A stretch of DNA of 64,000 nucleotides, taken from the NCBI RefSeq assembly GCF_964204865.1, contig NC_135258.1, forward strand, positions 12,825,001-12,889,000. The letters are read 5' to 3'. The notes beneath the pieces were generated by a model, which saw only the letters and a program-made list of their open reading frames with translations, made no database searches and was not told the origin of the DNA. The position numbers and the translations under genes are program-made. The stretch's first letter is position 1, and the number at the start of each line of letters is the position of its first letter. Shown here one piece after another: positions 1-14,000 of this stretch. The stretch is from Styela clava (lineage: Eukaryota; Chordata; Ascidiacea; Stolidobranchia; Styelidae).

Positions 1-3000
1 GAAGATTTCCAGGGGTGCTTGGATGACAGTCGAGTTTTTGCATGTTGCTGTTTTTTAATATCGTTTATTACTACCATGGGAAAATGCGTGCCCATTAAAA
101 CTAGACGCCAATTAAAACGTAGATTTTCCCCGATCTTGCATTGTTGTGATTGTGACGAAACAATGTGAAGTTCAAGACTTTGCGTACAAAATGTGAAATC
201 TCTAAAGACGGCGTGCTGCGAGCTTTGGAGAATTGATTATGCTTATTGAAACTTTGGAGAGTTTTTAAGAATTCATTAGTTAGGCAGACAACAAGGGCAA
301 TAATATCAACAAGACCATTTAATTTAGTTGCATATGGTCAATAAATTAGTGTTGCAACAAATTGTTAGTCAATATATATCAGTAGATCACAACTTTGTTC
401 GGTGTCTGATTACCGGGGGTTCGCGTTGATTGTTTTGTGATTTGGGGGGTACTTGACAGAAAAAAGGTTGAGAACCCCTGGATTAGTGCATTCACGCCTA
501 TATCCAAACGACAATAAACATTTGTTCAGTTAAAATACAAGGTTAAATTCCAATATCTAGTAGCCACATCAAGCTATACCAAAGAACTCTTTAATTTTTT
601 TGCAAGAGTTACACCAGAGAAATGCAACTAGCAGAAACTCTTCTTGAATTGCCATTGAAACACTTTACCTAAACTGCTTTGCCGATTGAATTTGTGTCAC
701 CCTTGTATAATCAGTAAAAAAAAGAAGCAAAATCTCTGAAACATTTTATAATTTATTTCAATAATAAACATATTCTTGTTAATATAATATTTCTAGAAAT
801 ATTACCAGCAACAGATAAACAGAATGTTATCGCTAGGTCGCGCTTTTATTACTCTTTGGAATAACGAACATTACAGTAAATTTTTCCGCATGAGACAACT
901 TCACACATGCATACAGTACTTTCTCCATCAGCATTGAATATATAACAATAAATATATACATTCAAGAACAAGTGAGACAAAAAAAGATGCAGCTATTCAT
1001 GTAGCCATTTATGACATTGATAACAGGCTAATCAGTTATGAAAAATATGATGTCTAGTTTGGTCAGACTGTGGGATAAGAGCTCCTCAATAAATCTCACT
1101 CACTCTCAAGATCAAATTCAAAGAATGGTCGATGAAAGGTATTATTAGTAGGCCTATATGCTAGTATTATAGCTTAATCGTAGCAGAGCAGAAATAAAAG
1201 TTGTTAACCGCCCCATTATTCTGAGTACGTGGACTTGGATGATGGTGGAAGCCGTGACCGACCAGCAATAACGGAACCGCCATACATTAGACGCAAATAG
1301 GTTTAGAGGATTCAATCAATTTAGAGAGTAGGTATCCAATTTAAAGTACAGAAAAACCCAATATTGCATGCCTTTTTTTTATAACCTTGGTTCAAAACAT
1401 ATTAATTTTTAACTGATTTTACCATAGTTATGTTACAGATATCAATACAATCTTTCCCAAAAGAACTTACCTAGTTAATATATAATTTCCTAACGAATCT
1501 CCAAATGGACCTAATTCCAAGATATTGTGTAATACAGCTTTCGAAATCGAATTTTGAAAAGAAAGCATTTTTGTAACATGATACTATTTCATTTACCAAT
1601 ATAAAGAATTTACCAAATTAACAAACGAAACCAGCAACACCAGCCAATAATACATTGTTTTTGTCATGGTTATTATACAGTGTGATCATGTAATTGTAAA
1701 AATATACACTTTGTTTCAATTTCAGTATTTTTATGCAATACCTAAAATTTTGAAAAGAAAAGCGGTTATCCACTTCAATTTGCTAAGGTCCAGTGGATAT
1801 ATATATCTTGACAGTTCAGCATTCAAGTCTGTAAAGGGTTAAATTTTATATTTGACGTGACTTCAGTATGAGATTTCATTTAATTCATAAGAATTTAACC
1901 AAAATAATGGTTTTATTCGTAAAAATTGCCAAACGTTGGTTGTGAAAATCAGATTAAGACGCTGTTTAGAATGCACGGAATTTCTATGAGACTTCCTAAT
2001 TTAGATTATACAAAGTAAATGGGATAAAATTTAGTTTTGAAAAGTGCTTGCTATGGACTAGCACCATTAATACTTTTGATTATGATTGCATCCAGTTTAG
2101 AGGCATGAATTGGTTGGATAATTTTGTGTCGACAGCCGAAGACAGCAGTGAATATGAGAAACCAGTAACTGGAGATGTATGTGTTTAAAATTTAATAGAC
2201 ATAGAAATACATCTCATACCTAATATAGGTGAAATAATGTTATAATAAAAGATATTTGTGACCAAATAAGTAGAAGTAGTACATTGGTTTGTTTCTGACA
2301 AATGCAAAAATACTCAGTGAATTCAAGGTCCAGTCTACCCTAGAAGAACATCCATCACCCTGACGTTCTTGAAAAAAAAACTGCGTAACACTAAAAATTG
2401 ATCCACTAGACAGAAAAAACTAGATGACGATATCCAATTTTTTGTGTTCATGTTTGTATATGATTTTGAAGTTTGTAAAATTTTATTTTCCAGTAGCTTT
2501 TTTTTGGTGCTAGATTTCACTAATAAGTAAAAGACTGAGGAAATCAACGATTGAAAAATGGTTTGAATAAATGGTAACTATCTGAAACAATTCCACATAT
2601 GCCATATGAAGAGAATTTTAACAGTTAATAATAAATACTTAGATGGTTAAGATGATCTGAATCTTATCGCAGTATTCAAAAAAGATGAATAGATTTTATT
2701 TTTAATATCCTATCATAAAATAAGATTCAGCTAAAGCTAGTTATTCAACAGCATTATCTCAATTTCAATCGGATTTTTTTTATTAATTTTAAAAACAGTT
2801 TGCTTATAAACAGGTTGCTTATAAAGTAGTAATTGGAAGAAAGATATTCACTGATTCTTATCAATCCCGTAATGTATAATGGTATAATCATAACGAAGCA
2901 GCAAATGAACTGCAAAGTGCAAAACATTGAGTTGTTTGAATGCAATACACCAGTAACAGTTGACTTTGGGTGAGAACTATAACAATAGATAAATATATAT

Positions 3001-4388
3001 AGCAGTGAAATGAAGCAATCAATAAAAAAAGATTTTGTTAATTTTATATTGCTTCAGTATAAAATATTTTATCAAGTTAATGTTTTAGTTATTCGCATCA
3101 AAATACGAATCATCAATAAATAAACAATAGTTAAACTAAAGATTTTCTCATTCAGGTACAAGAAATACACTTTGTTAGTATTACAGAACTGCTTAGTGTT
3201 CAGGAAATTTAATACCAGTAAAAATATCGAGACAGTCATACTCATCTTGCTAGTGTCAATTATTTTCATTTAGCACACTCGGCACCTCGGATATATTAAT
3301 AAATTATTTAAAATAAGATTCAATATTCAACCTTAATTAAGATGATGAAAATCAAAGGATCTAAGAGTATCGTGAACAATGCAATAGCCCAAGTACACCG
3401 AATTCAGTTGGTGGAGCCATAACCAACTGTACTGATAAGCTGCCCAAGATGGAAAGGGTGATTTCAAACAGACAGGCAGCAACCAAATTTTTTGAAAATT
3501 ATCCAATAGACATAGAAAGCAAACGGATTGAAACAAAAGTGTCCTGTCATTATTAGCTATTCTAGATGGATATGTTGGAAAGACGATACTAAGCTTTAAC
3601 CATGTTTACGGAGAGTATAATATTGTAACATCAAAATACATTCTTTCACATAAAACAGGGAATCAATACAATCAGATACAGATAAGAGAAAATATTCAAA
3701 AAGCAACCCTTAGCACATTAGAAGCATGAAATGAACGTACACTGCTGCAAAGAATTGCACAAACATATTGAGCATAACACATTCAGCATGAATATTAGAG
3801 TAGCAGAAAAATCAAAAGATTTACCATTTTGTAAGAATTGGACAGCAGCATACACCCTTCATTTTTAATATTCTAAATTGTTCGACCACTCAGGGAATAC
3901 AGTTAGGTCAACTACAGAAAATACTGCAGGGAAAAACAATCAAATAAGTTGGATGATCACACATATGAAAAAGAAGCTAAAATTTTTAACCCTTGAATCT
4001 CTATTAGTTATTATTATCATTGGGCGCAAATTTGGGTAACTACAATATAGAACCTGAAAAAAATTACTTGGTTTTAATGTAAAAACGGGATGGTGAATGG
4101 TAGACTGTCGTCATTCCTAAGTGTTTACAACCCCTATACATCAACATTAGATTAATCTATACATTCATGCATTTTATATCCGAAATCCAGGAGTCTTTTC
4201 TAACCCAATTACGGGGTGAATTATATTTTCCAATGGCTCAAATGTTCACTTCGACCCAAAACATTTGTTCAACTCGGGTCAGGCTTTCGTAAACTCATCC
4301 GATTGAGGAAAACTGATACAGACCCAACGAGTTTTTACCCATCAGACCTCATTCTACTGATGATTTACCAAAGGGAATCACCATAGAA
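1..4388. other. Region downstream of STIM; no assigned gene
   Basis: This stretch lies beyond the 3' end of the minus-strand STIM gene and is mostly AT-rich, low-complexity sequence. I can name no gene in it. Several + strand islands look like exons: an ATG frame at 1038-1138 ending at a GT; a 24-codon ATG frame at 2105-2176 ending in GAT|GTATGT; a phase-compatible pair at 2902-2969 and 3156-3273, the second ending in a hydrophobic tail and a stop; and an open frame around 3380-3557. They do not join into one convincing reading frame. The right end of a hAT-like element lies at about 370-480. Confidence 0.4.
370..480. mobile_element. hAT-like element, right end only
   Basis: The segment ends in GGTTGAGAACCCCTG, the reverse complement of the CAGGGGTTCTCAACC type of terminal repeat common in non-autonomous hAT elements. 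I could not find a matching left end or an 8-bp target duplication nearby, so this may be a truncated copy. Confidence 0.5.
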
Positions 4389-4394
4389 TTTATT
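4389..4394 (-). terminator. Second polyadenylation signal of STIM
   Basis: AATAAA on the minus strand, 19 bases beyond the STIM stop codon. It would serve as a distal signal behind the one that directly abuts the stop. Confidence 0.5.
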
Positions 4395-4406
4395 CAGTTA
4401 AGAACG

Positions 4407-4412
4407 TTTATT
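4407..4412 (-). terminator. Polyadenylation signal directly abutting the STIM stop codon
   Basis: The minus strand reads TGA followed at once by AATAAA. If used, it would give a 3' UTR of only about 15-30 bases. Confidence 0.5.
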
Positions 4413-5013
4413 TCACTTTTGTTTCTTTTTATAAAACGCACGTTTAAAAATATTCGACTTTCTTACTTTTTCAACAGATTGTGGTGATTTGCTAAGAGGT
4501 GAAGAACTCTTCGTAAGATTTTTAGTTCCATTGTTGTTGATAGCTTCGTCAATAATTAGTGTCGAAAAACTTGTCGGTGACAAATCGTTGTCTGAAGTTT
4601 CTTTCGATTTGCAATTTTGAAGGGACACAGTGCTTGCAGATCTCTTTGACGGCGAAAGAGTCACAGATTTTATTAACTCAGATGTTTTTGATCTCGGAAT
4701 ATTTGCACTCGGACTCGAGCTCAGAGAGTCGGTTGATATAGTTGTTACAGAGTCGTTATTTTCTAACAACATGGAGGCAGGCAATTTTTCACGTTTTCTG
4801 ATGTTATGTGGGGATCGTTTTGGAAAAGTTTGATTACCGGTTTCAGGAATGGTCAGCTGTATCAAAGAGGATTCGAGCTGACCTGTACTTTCAGAATGCG
4901 GCAATTTTTTGGGATCTTTGTGACCTTGCGCTGCCACACCATTGACTTTAGTTGTGAGAGCAGGAGAACTCATATGACTAGGCATAGTTCCAAACTTTTT
5001 CGTTGAAGTCGGG
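4413..5013 (-). CDS. STIM: STIM exon 14: Ser/Pro-rich tail and polybasic C-terminus
   Basis: Acceptor TTTGTCTTTTCAG, phase 2, 199 codons and a TGA stop. Many S-P sites are possible phosphorylation targets. The end KSNIFKRAFYKKKQK is a polybasic tail equivalent to the lysine-rich end of STIM1. Confidence 0.93.
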
Positions 5014-8000
5014 CTGAAAAGACAAATTTGTATTTTTAGGTGTGAGGCATTGAAAGAGTCGGAACAATTTAATGTTATTTGATCTCTATATATCTACCTT
5101 TTCTTTTGATGGAGCGATGAAAAATCTTTCAAACTGACAACATCTCTTTCTTCATCATCAGTTGTAGAGCTGAAAAAAGAAAAGCGACAATTAGAAATGT
5201 TAAAATTTTCATTTTCACAAAATTTTGACTTGGATCATACTTTCATGACGTCGTATGCTAGAGAAGCTGTCCCATTCTTCCATCTTTACTTACAAGGCTT
5301 TAGAAAAGTAACCAATGATATACCGCTATATATATGGCTACCATGTATGCTTAAAACTTTTACCAACAATGAATCACTAGGTGGGAACTTCAGATTAAAA
5401 ATACTCACGGAAAAGAAGTTCTTTTTGTTTTATTTGTTCTTTGTTTTTGCATCATTGATAAACTCTTGTCAATCTGTGATGAAGCCGATATCACACTCAT
5501 TGAATCTAAATCTGAAATGATCAATGTCAGTCAATGGTGACATGGACACTGTTACACTTAATCAGACACATCTAAGCAAAGTCGACAGATTCTCATGTAC
5601 TACTACTATAGGCAAGTGAATGCTGATTGATGCAAGATGTGAGTACTTCAAGTCGATACAGTCAAAATATAGCCGTGGGCAGCGAATCGACATTATAAAT
5701 CGACTCAGAAATAACGTTTGGCATAAAACTGTTTAAGTGGTGCACTGGCAGTAAAGAGATGCGACCTCACAATCAGCTGAGAACCGATTATGATGGCTCA
5801 AAAGCTTTCTGCTTGAGATCAGTGATAAAAGAGTGCCTACTTATTACCATTATGACAGATCATTAAATAGCTTGACAGGCAATTTCTTAATACAAGTGAA
5901 TCAATAACTCTTATCAGCAGTAGTCAATACCGAATTTTCATTGTCATGATTTTGGACTTGAACCAAATAGTATAAACCTATTGAAAAACTTGTCAAAATA
6001 GAAAGGAAATTAAAAATGAAAGAAAAAAATGTTTTGTTATAAAATAAAAAATATTCAATCATATTAGGCATAAAAATTGTTTTGTGCTAATTTTTTCATT
6101 TTTGTCATTTTCTGTCTATTATTATACATTATCAGTCTATGATCATTTTATAGAATCATCACATTTGATTACAAACTTCCCACTTTTGCGTATAGTATTG
6201 TCACAAAGTTTTTCAGTTTCCTGGGAAAGCCTTTATTCTTTTTAATATTCAAAATTTCCAACCGAAACTGAAAAAGCACCAACTTATCTGAGCATTCTCA
6301 ATAGACAATCGGAGAAGCTTGAACGTACCAAAGAGAAATTTTTGGTGGTCAAAATTTGATTCTCTCTACAAGCTGGATTCACTGCCAAATTTTATTTCAA
6401 ATCACAGTCGAGAGCAGGAGTTGGGGGCCATAATTTTTGTCAGAAGTTTGTTAATGGCTCAAAGTTAAGAGTCTGGTTTTCATTTTCCCCAACTCTAACA
6501 GCTCTTGTATTTTCTTATTATGGTGTTGTTATTATTATTCTTGTTGCCTTATGAAAAAAATCGCTTTTCTCATTCACTAATGGACCAATTTTCAGTGGTC
6601 AAAGATTGTATTGTATTTTTCTCAAAAACGCTATTAATTTTATTTATTCCTAAATTTCTATTAATCCTATGAGATCTGATATTTTATCGAAAATTTCGCT
6701 ATATTTTTATTTTTCATGGGAATACGTTTTTTAATCCGCCAAGCGCGACGACTGTTTCCGATTTTACTTGACGTTGTGCTAAACGTCGTTTGGGACTTCG
6801 AGTCTATATATTTAAGCACCACTCTCTTGTTTTACATGATACTAATCACCCACTTATTTGAAACAAGATTAATAACAACCACAAAACATTTCTTACTTAA
6901 TAATATATCTTGATCAACTGTCATCTTCGATGAACGGCCTTTCGCAGGGTTCCCTCTTGAATTGGAAGCTTTGATACGAAAATTACATAATTGTTCGATA
7001 CTTGCCCAACGTTTTCTACGCTCTTCCATTATAGTTTGGAGTTCTCGAAATTCATCTCTGAAACAACAAAAGAGCAATTTCGTATGTATAGACACATGAA
7101 AGTCAAATGAGTAATATGGCTACCACAATGTCAGCAAAATTTCAGTCGATTGTAACAATAATTGTATCTAATGTCATACGACAGGGTGGTCCAAACCCTG
7201 GCACGCGGACGTCCTGACTTGTGCATCCAGCGCCCGGCCTGAGATAAGTCAAGCTTCTCATCCCAATTTCACACCTTAAACTCGCGTCAAGTCACTCCTT
7301 ACTCTGAGAAACGTTTTGTGCCTTTATTTTAGTAAAATACACTTTGATCACTTTTGGGTTTTCCCTGACTGTGGCTCGCAAAGCTTCTCAAAATTTGTTT
7401 CGCAGCTCTTTAATCTCGCAACCTTAGACCAACTACCCTGTCATATGATGTCTGTGAATTATAAAGATAGCAACATTTGGATGAAATACCGGGCTTAGAA
7501 GAACAGAGAAATTAAAAAAAAAAAAATTAATGTGATAGCGACAGCCAAACGGTGAAACATATCACCATGATTAATGAATATTATATTGGATTCCAAACTC
7601 CATAAATTATTGTTCAATAATAGGTTAAACAGATGCAAAGACTAAGGGCGTCATATTCAACTTGATATAATGCCAAGTACTTCGCTATTGAATACCAAGC
7701 AACTTTGTGCAAATAGCATCAGGAAATGGTTGTCTGCTTACGTTTGATTTATTAATAATTGTATGTTTACATATACATAGAAATCTGTGCCTTTGAAAAT
7801 TGATGTTTTATCGGCCGAATGGGACAATTGAAATGAAAAAATGCCTGATGTTCTTGAAGCAAGTTCGAAACACTCTCAATCAAGCATAAACTCTAATGAA
7901 ATTCTACCAAAAAATTTAAAAAAAAGTAAACGAGCTTTTTTGACCTTTTTATAACGACATGCCCTAATAACATTTCTTTTTCAATTTTCAAAATTGCATA

Positions 8001-11000
8001 CTCCGTTAGATGCCGATCTACATCACCAATTTAACAGATTTGTCTTCGGGAATAGGACACAAAATTGCCAGTGTTAAGCGCTAGAGTACATGAAAATATT
8101 TCAAATTCTCTACATCAACATAGTTCAGTTCAGAAGTTTATTTTTACACATGCTAAAAATACACATAGTACCTACATACAAAATAAGGAAAGATAAAAAA
8201 AAAGCAGTTCAGTGTAAAGGGAGACGTGATAAACCAGTAATGGTTATCAAGCAGCATCACCTATGACATGATACCATAGCCAACATTCTTCGTACAATAT
8301 TAAATTTCTTATATGAATGTTATGGAGTTGTTTCATATCCGCGAAGATTGGGGATAGATATACTTGCAGTGAATAAAATGCTATATCAAATTCCCCAACA
8401 TATTAGAATATTGGGATAAGGTAAAAACCTCTTACCTGGTTTGTTGAACTTGGAAATCGAAAGTATCCATTTGTCTTCCATGAACAACTTGAAGAATACC
8501 AAATAATGAAGAACGATTTCGTTCAATTTTTTGAAACTGAAAATAAACAACAATGAATGAATTATATATATTTCAAGTTTACTCACTTGCAGAGACAAAA
8601 AGAAAATTGCACAATGATAGGTGGACAATTATTCTCCACATCAATAATATAAAAAAAAGATTATATCACCCCAAGTAAATGGAGTAACCAGAATAATACT
8701 TGTATATTGTAGTGTTTGTTTACATACTGTAATGAAGAAGAGGCAGTAACAGACCAAACATGTTCTAACACATAACTTGAAAATGAACATCATTTTTAGA
8801 CGCGAGGGATCATGTTGCTAAATTGTTCTTGTTCTAAGCTGTTCTTGTCAAGGATATGAAAAAAATAACGTTTCTCTGCAACCAGAGCACCAATCAATTT
8901 CAAATTTTTAGCACTTAAGGATTGATGAGAAACAAAAGGCCATTTTTACTTTTATAATTTTCTACCCAAATTCAGTAGGTTTCCATAAGTTACAGACATA
9001 AAATTCATATTACATTTGGTGCAATTCTTTCAACGTCTGAACAAACTTCAGCTCACATTTGTGTACATGTATTTGACTTTGGAATAGGAATGTATATAGG
9101 TCAAAATCATCATTGAAATGGCATATTCACTGCATTTTTGTTAAATATACACAATTCACTTTGTTTTAGACATCACTTGCAATACCACAACTTGCAGCAA
9201 TGTATATTATACAACAACTTGATGAATTATCAAATAATACAACTTAATGAATTAGCAACTATACTAGACCCAGTTTATAGCTTTACAAATAAAAATTAAT
9301 AATTACCTGGGACTTTGTTTGTTCAACGTCTTTATAAACTTTATCCTTTTTCATTTGAAATAATTTGGATTCAACTTGGTGTGTCGTCTGCAAAATAAAC
9401 GAATGTTAGAGGAATGAAAACTATAAAATGAATGACAATATTATACAATAATCAGACCATAAGTATACACCTATGGCCGCATTTTATAGTGCATTATGAA
9501 GAACAACTTTTATTATAGATGTTCATAAATGATGATAAAAACAGATCAGAAAAAAGATCATACTCTTTGCAGACTAGGCATGCCCAGAACCTCATAATAG
9601 ACTTTAGTATTTTAATAAAACTACGTTTGTGTAACATGTCTGTTTAAAAACTTATTTTTGATCCAAGTTTACCTCAAATGTCTACTCTCCAGCATATAAC
9701 TTAAACTTGAAAACTGATGGAACAGAAAACAGCACTTCAGAAGTATGTGTACCAATATGGAGGTAACTAATATTGTTCGCCCGAACATAGCACAAGCTGA
9801 ACATAGTATGTGTACCAGGTTAGGGTTCAGGTTGTGCACCATCTTGGTGCACATACTACGGGAGCACCCAAAAAACTACTGATAAACACCACACTAAGAG
9901 CTGTTATGAAGATGAATCTTTATGACAAGGCATACATATCAAATTTTTTTTCTAAAGCTTTCAATTCAATGATAATGTTTTTTAAATATTACATGGTTAA
10001 TTATTACATCAACTGAAAATTGTGGAACATGAAATACGGTTAATGAGTATTGGAACTCGTTTATAATCAAATCGCATCTTAGAAGAACATTATGTCCACA
10101 ATGGGTCAAAAGGGTTATTTGTATTCAGTATACAATTTACTTACATTTACTTAATATTTGGATGTTTATTCTAGCCAAGATAATTACTGTCCCTTAAGAC
10201 CATCATTGGCGGATTTCACAGAAAAAATATTTTCACAGGGGCTATATTAACTTCATAAATTATGCAGAGGGTAAAAATTGTGAATTTAAACAAAAAGTCC
10301 AAATGACAACTAAGAACTGACTATACCATCTCAATAATTAATAAAGCTAAGTTGTAAAGGTACAATAAAACAGTGTTAAAAAGTATGTTCAAATGATTTT
10401 TGTGTCACAACTACCGGTAGATAAATACCAGTTTTCATTTCCAAATCAAAAACTAACATTACCTTCAGTAATTTAACAAGTTCATTTGGCATTTTTCCTG
10501 CATTTCTTAATGCTTCTTTGGTGGCATCGAGTTCCCGCATTACTTCAGCTAATTTGGTATTTGCAATGGTTCCATCAATCATAGAAGCACTGGTTAAGGA
10601 ATCCTCACTCTGTTGAAGAAAAATAGGGTAGCTAATCTCTAAATTATTCTGAATACAAAGTGATAATTTTTGTCAAAACTTTTTTCAAAAACGTTTTTGG
10701 TCAACAGCGTTTAGATACGAATACATGTATTTATGAATCTATATAAAGTCGACAAACTTGTGCATATTTAAATTGTTGTACAATGGATCTGAAGGACACA
10801 TGCATATACAGTTTTATTATTCAGTATCTGCTTTCGAGACCATAATATGCAAAAGAGCTTTCGCTCTATGAATCTATATATGACATGGGCAAACTACGGC
10901 CCGTGGGCCAAATTCGGCCCATTGGGTACTTCAATCTGGTCTGCTCGATGTGGTCACAACCAAACTAAAACCAAATTTTGATGTTTAAGCTAAAAAATAG

Positions 11001-14000
11001 CTCAAGGAATTTGTTGAGATTGCAACTGAATTTAGTTTTGGCAGAAAGCTTACTGCTTTCCACTTTTGCTTTTTTAACCTTGTAAATTATGTTCATAAAA
11101 TGTCACTTTTTATGTCACACTTACATGTCCGCCATTCTAGGTGGGCAAAATTTTTGGCTCCTGCTCCCAAATCCTTGCCCACCCCTGCTCTATATGATGT
11201 TAAATTTGGTATTATAAAGAATAAATCCCCCAAAACAGTTGAAAGACATCAAGAATAGTTTTTCAAGAGCAATGTATCGATTGCGTGAATGTAGAGCATT
11301 TATCTACGACAATATGTATAGCCTGCAGAATCATATTTAAATCTTAGCAACATGTCCTTTTAAGAGATACCCAGCACCAATAGTAAAGCCAATCTTTATT
11401 TCATTACTGATTTCTACATATTATGCTACAGTGTATCTGTTTGTATTAAGTAAGGAATCAAAACGTTTATGAAAAAGTCAGTCTCACTAACTTTATAGTG
11501 TGAACTCGTAGGCAGCAAAATTTCAGCACAAAATCATTCATGATTTATCTTGCTATATAAATAAATAGCAAACCTCAAAAATGGATTGAAATATCAAATT
11601 TTAAAATGTTCACTCAGTAAAAAAACATCAGACGCTCATGTTATACTAGGCCCAATGATATTTTCACTTTTACACCAATCTGGACCTGCCCAATGGAATT
11701 CTTTGACATTATAGATCAGATTATGATGGACTATTAATTTACCGAGTCGAACATAGGTCCCAAGAGGTCAAAAAGATCTATGTGTTGAAAAATTATGCGA
11801 ACAAATTATAATACCACAGATAACCAAGGTACAATTTTCTGTAATTTATCATAAGCACAAGCTTGGAAAAAACAAATTATTTTGTCCATGTGCATGATCA
11901 ATTTTACTTTTTAGAAATTTAATCCCCTGTGGACATAAAGTTACAACTAAAAATAATCAGTTGGTTTTATACAATCTTTCAATACAAAAATAAAAAATCG
12001 ACTCTATGTTTAGATCTATTGATCAAGTGGACGGAAAATAATTGGGAAGGGATGCCCAATTGAATGGGATTTAAACAAAATTAAGCCAGATACCACAAAG
12101 AAAAAAAACTTACTTTGATTATTGATTACTAATATTACTGATTTATCAAGAAACAATTTCAAACATATCCAAATAAAAGGATAAACCGGATTATTGCACC
12201 ACAAAATCAATGTTTCAATTGTTACAAAAGTATGGAATCATTACTATTTATTCATTGGTAATAAAAGTGAACAAACGAGTTTGCCAATGGTGATTGTACT
12301 TTCACTCTGGAAGCTAAAGCTAAAATCTGACTTCGACTAAAAAAGTGATGATTCTTTATCAACAGCTCTTTAATAATGTAAAGAAAAGTAGTGCAAAATA
12401 TAAACTTTTTTGTTATATCTACCTCACCACTGTTGCTCCCACCACTTCTTTCATCCATTTCTTGAGGTCTGCTGAAAACAAAAAATAGAGTCAGGAACAA
12501 TTCAGTATGAGATTCCATAAACAGATAATTTAACAAGTCCGGTTACAAAATAGTACCAAGCTAATAAAGATAATGCAAATGAAGTTTTTCCAAACGAAAA
12601 ATAATATGAAACATACATTGGACCAACTGGTATCATATCAATAGCACTTTCTTCTTCCATATGATCCATAGTTCTTTGTAATGCCAGCATTTTCTCCTCA
12701 ATATTTTCAATTGTGTCCCGTGCTTTACGTTGTACATGCATTCCAAAAGCAATTCCGCCGAGTGCAAGTGCGAGTGAAAAAGTGAGCAATGCATCTTTGA
12801 CTAAATTTCCTTTTTCTGTACAGTGAAAAATAAGAACATTTCTACTTATAAAAGCCAAGCATATAGGATTGCAACAAGACAGCAGGATTACATAACAAAT
12901 CAGGGCTGTGGAGTCGATAAAATCGTCGACAACGTGCTCAGACTCGAGGTAAAAAAAACTTTGACTCCAGCTCTTAGATGACCCAATTTTGACCACAAAA
13001 ACTTTGTCAGACACAACTTTTCTTTAATCGTTGTCTGAGAATACTTAGTCAACTTGATTCTTTTTATTATCTGTTTTAAATTTTGATTCATCAAAAATTC
13101 TAACCACAGATTCCGAGGAGTTTATAAATACAACTCCAGCTTCACAGCCTTTTATTGAATAGAATAATTTCTCAGATCTCTAATATTGCAAATTTATAGA
13201 ACAGTGAGTAGCTTAATGTTAAGTCGCCAAAAATTTTAAGTTAATTGGTGAAAGTGGTATATTGGTGATTCTATGCCATGCAGCAGTACATTGCAACTTC
13301 AATTCAGTGTGCGATCTCAATTTGAGTCAGCTTCTCAATTTTAATCAACGATCAAGAAATCAAATTCAGGCTATCAGATCCTTGAACCATTTTTATAAAT
13401 TGGATTATATGTTTTATGTCAGGTATACGTTTACCCAACCTTAATATGTGCAAATTCTGTTCAATGTTAAATTTGCAATAAAAATTAACATAAACACTCA
13501 ATGAGATGCATATTTACTGACAGTAATACTTAATAAACAACACTCCGGATGTAAATAACACAACACATAAAGAAGAAACAAAACTTCATCATTAGTACGA
13601 CGTGTCATAGAATCATTGGAGCATATATAACATTATTTTCAATGTGTTTTTGATGAATATTGATATTATTAAACCGACTTCCTATTGATGGTGGACTTTG
13701 ACCAGCTATTGATGTTGAATATCGGTTTCGTAAATCTCAAGAAATGTGATTTATGACTAATATTCAGAGTTGCAGTAATTCACTATAATCATATGTGTGT
13801 ATGAATAGCGGATTTTGAGGGTATTCTAATACCACAGCAAGCTCATTGAAACATGAATATTATTTGGTATCATTTTTGGTTTTGCCAGCATTAATAAAAG
13901 TTGATTCTATTTGATAAAAAAACACAGCATCGCGATGCATAATATCACAAAGTAGAATGGTAAACAAAAATGAGTGTTACTGATGTTTCCAAACACAATT

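Noticed and set aside
10..60. CAGGGGTGCTTGG near the window start as the left end of the hAT-like element ending at 480
   Set aside because: Its flank (AGATTTCC) does not match the right flank (GATTAGTG), and similarity to the terminal repeat is only partial.
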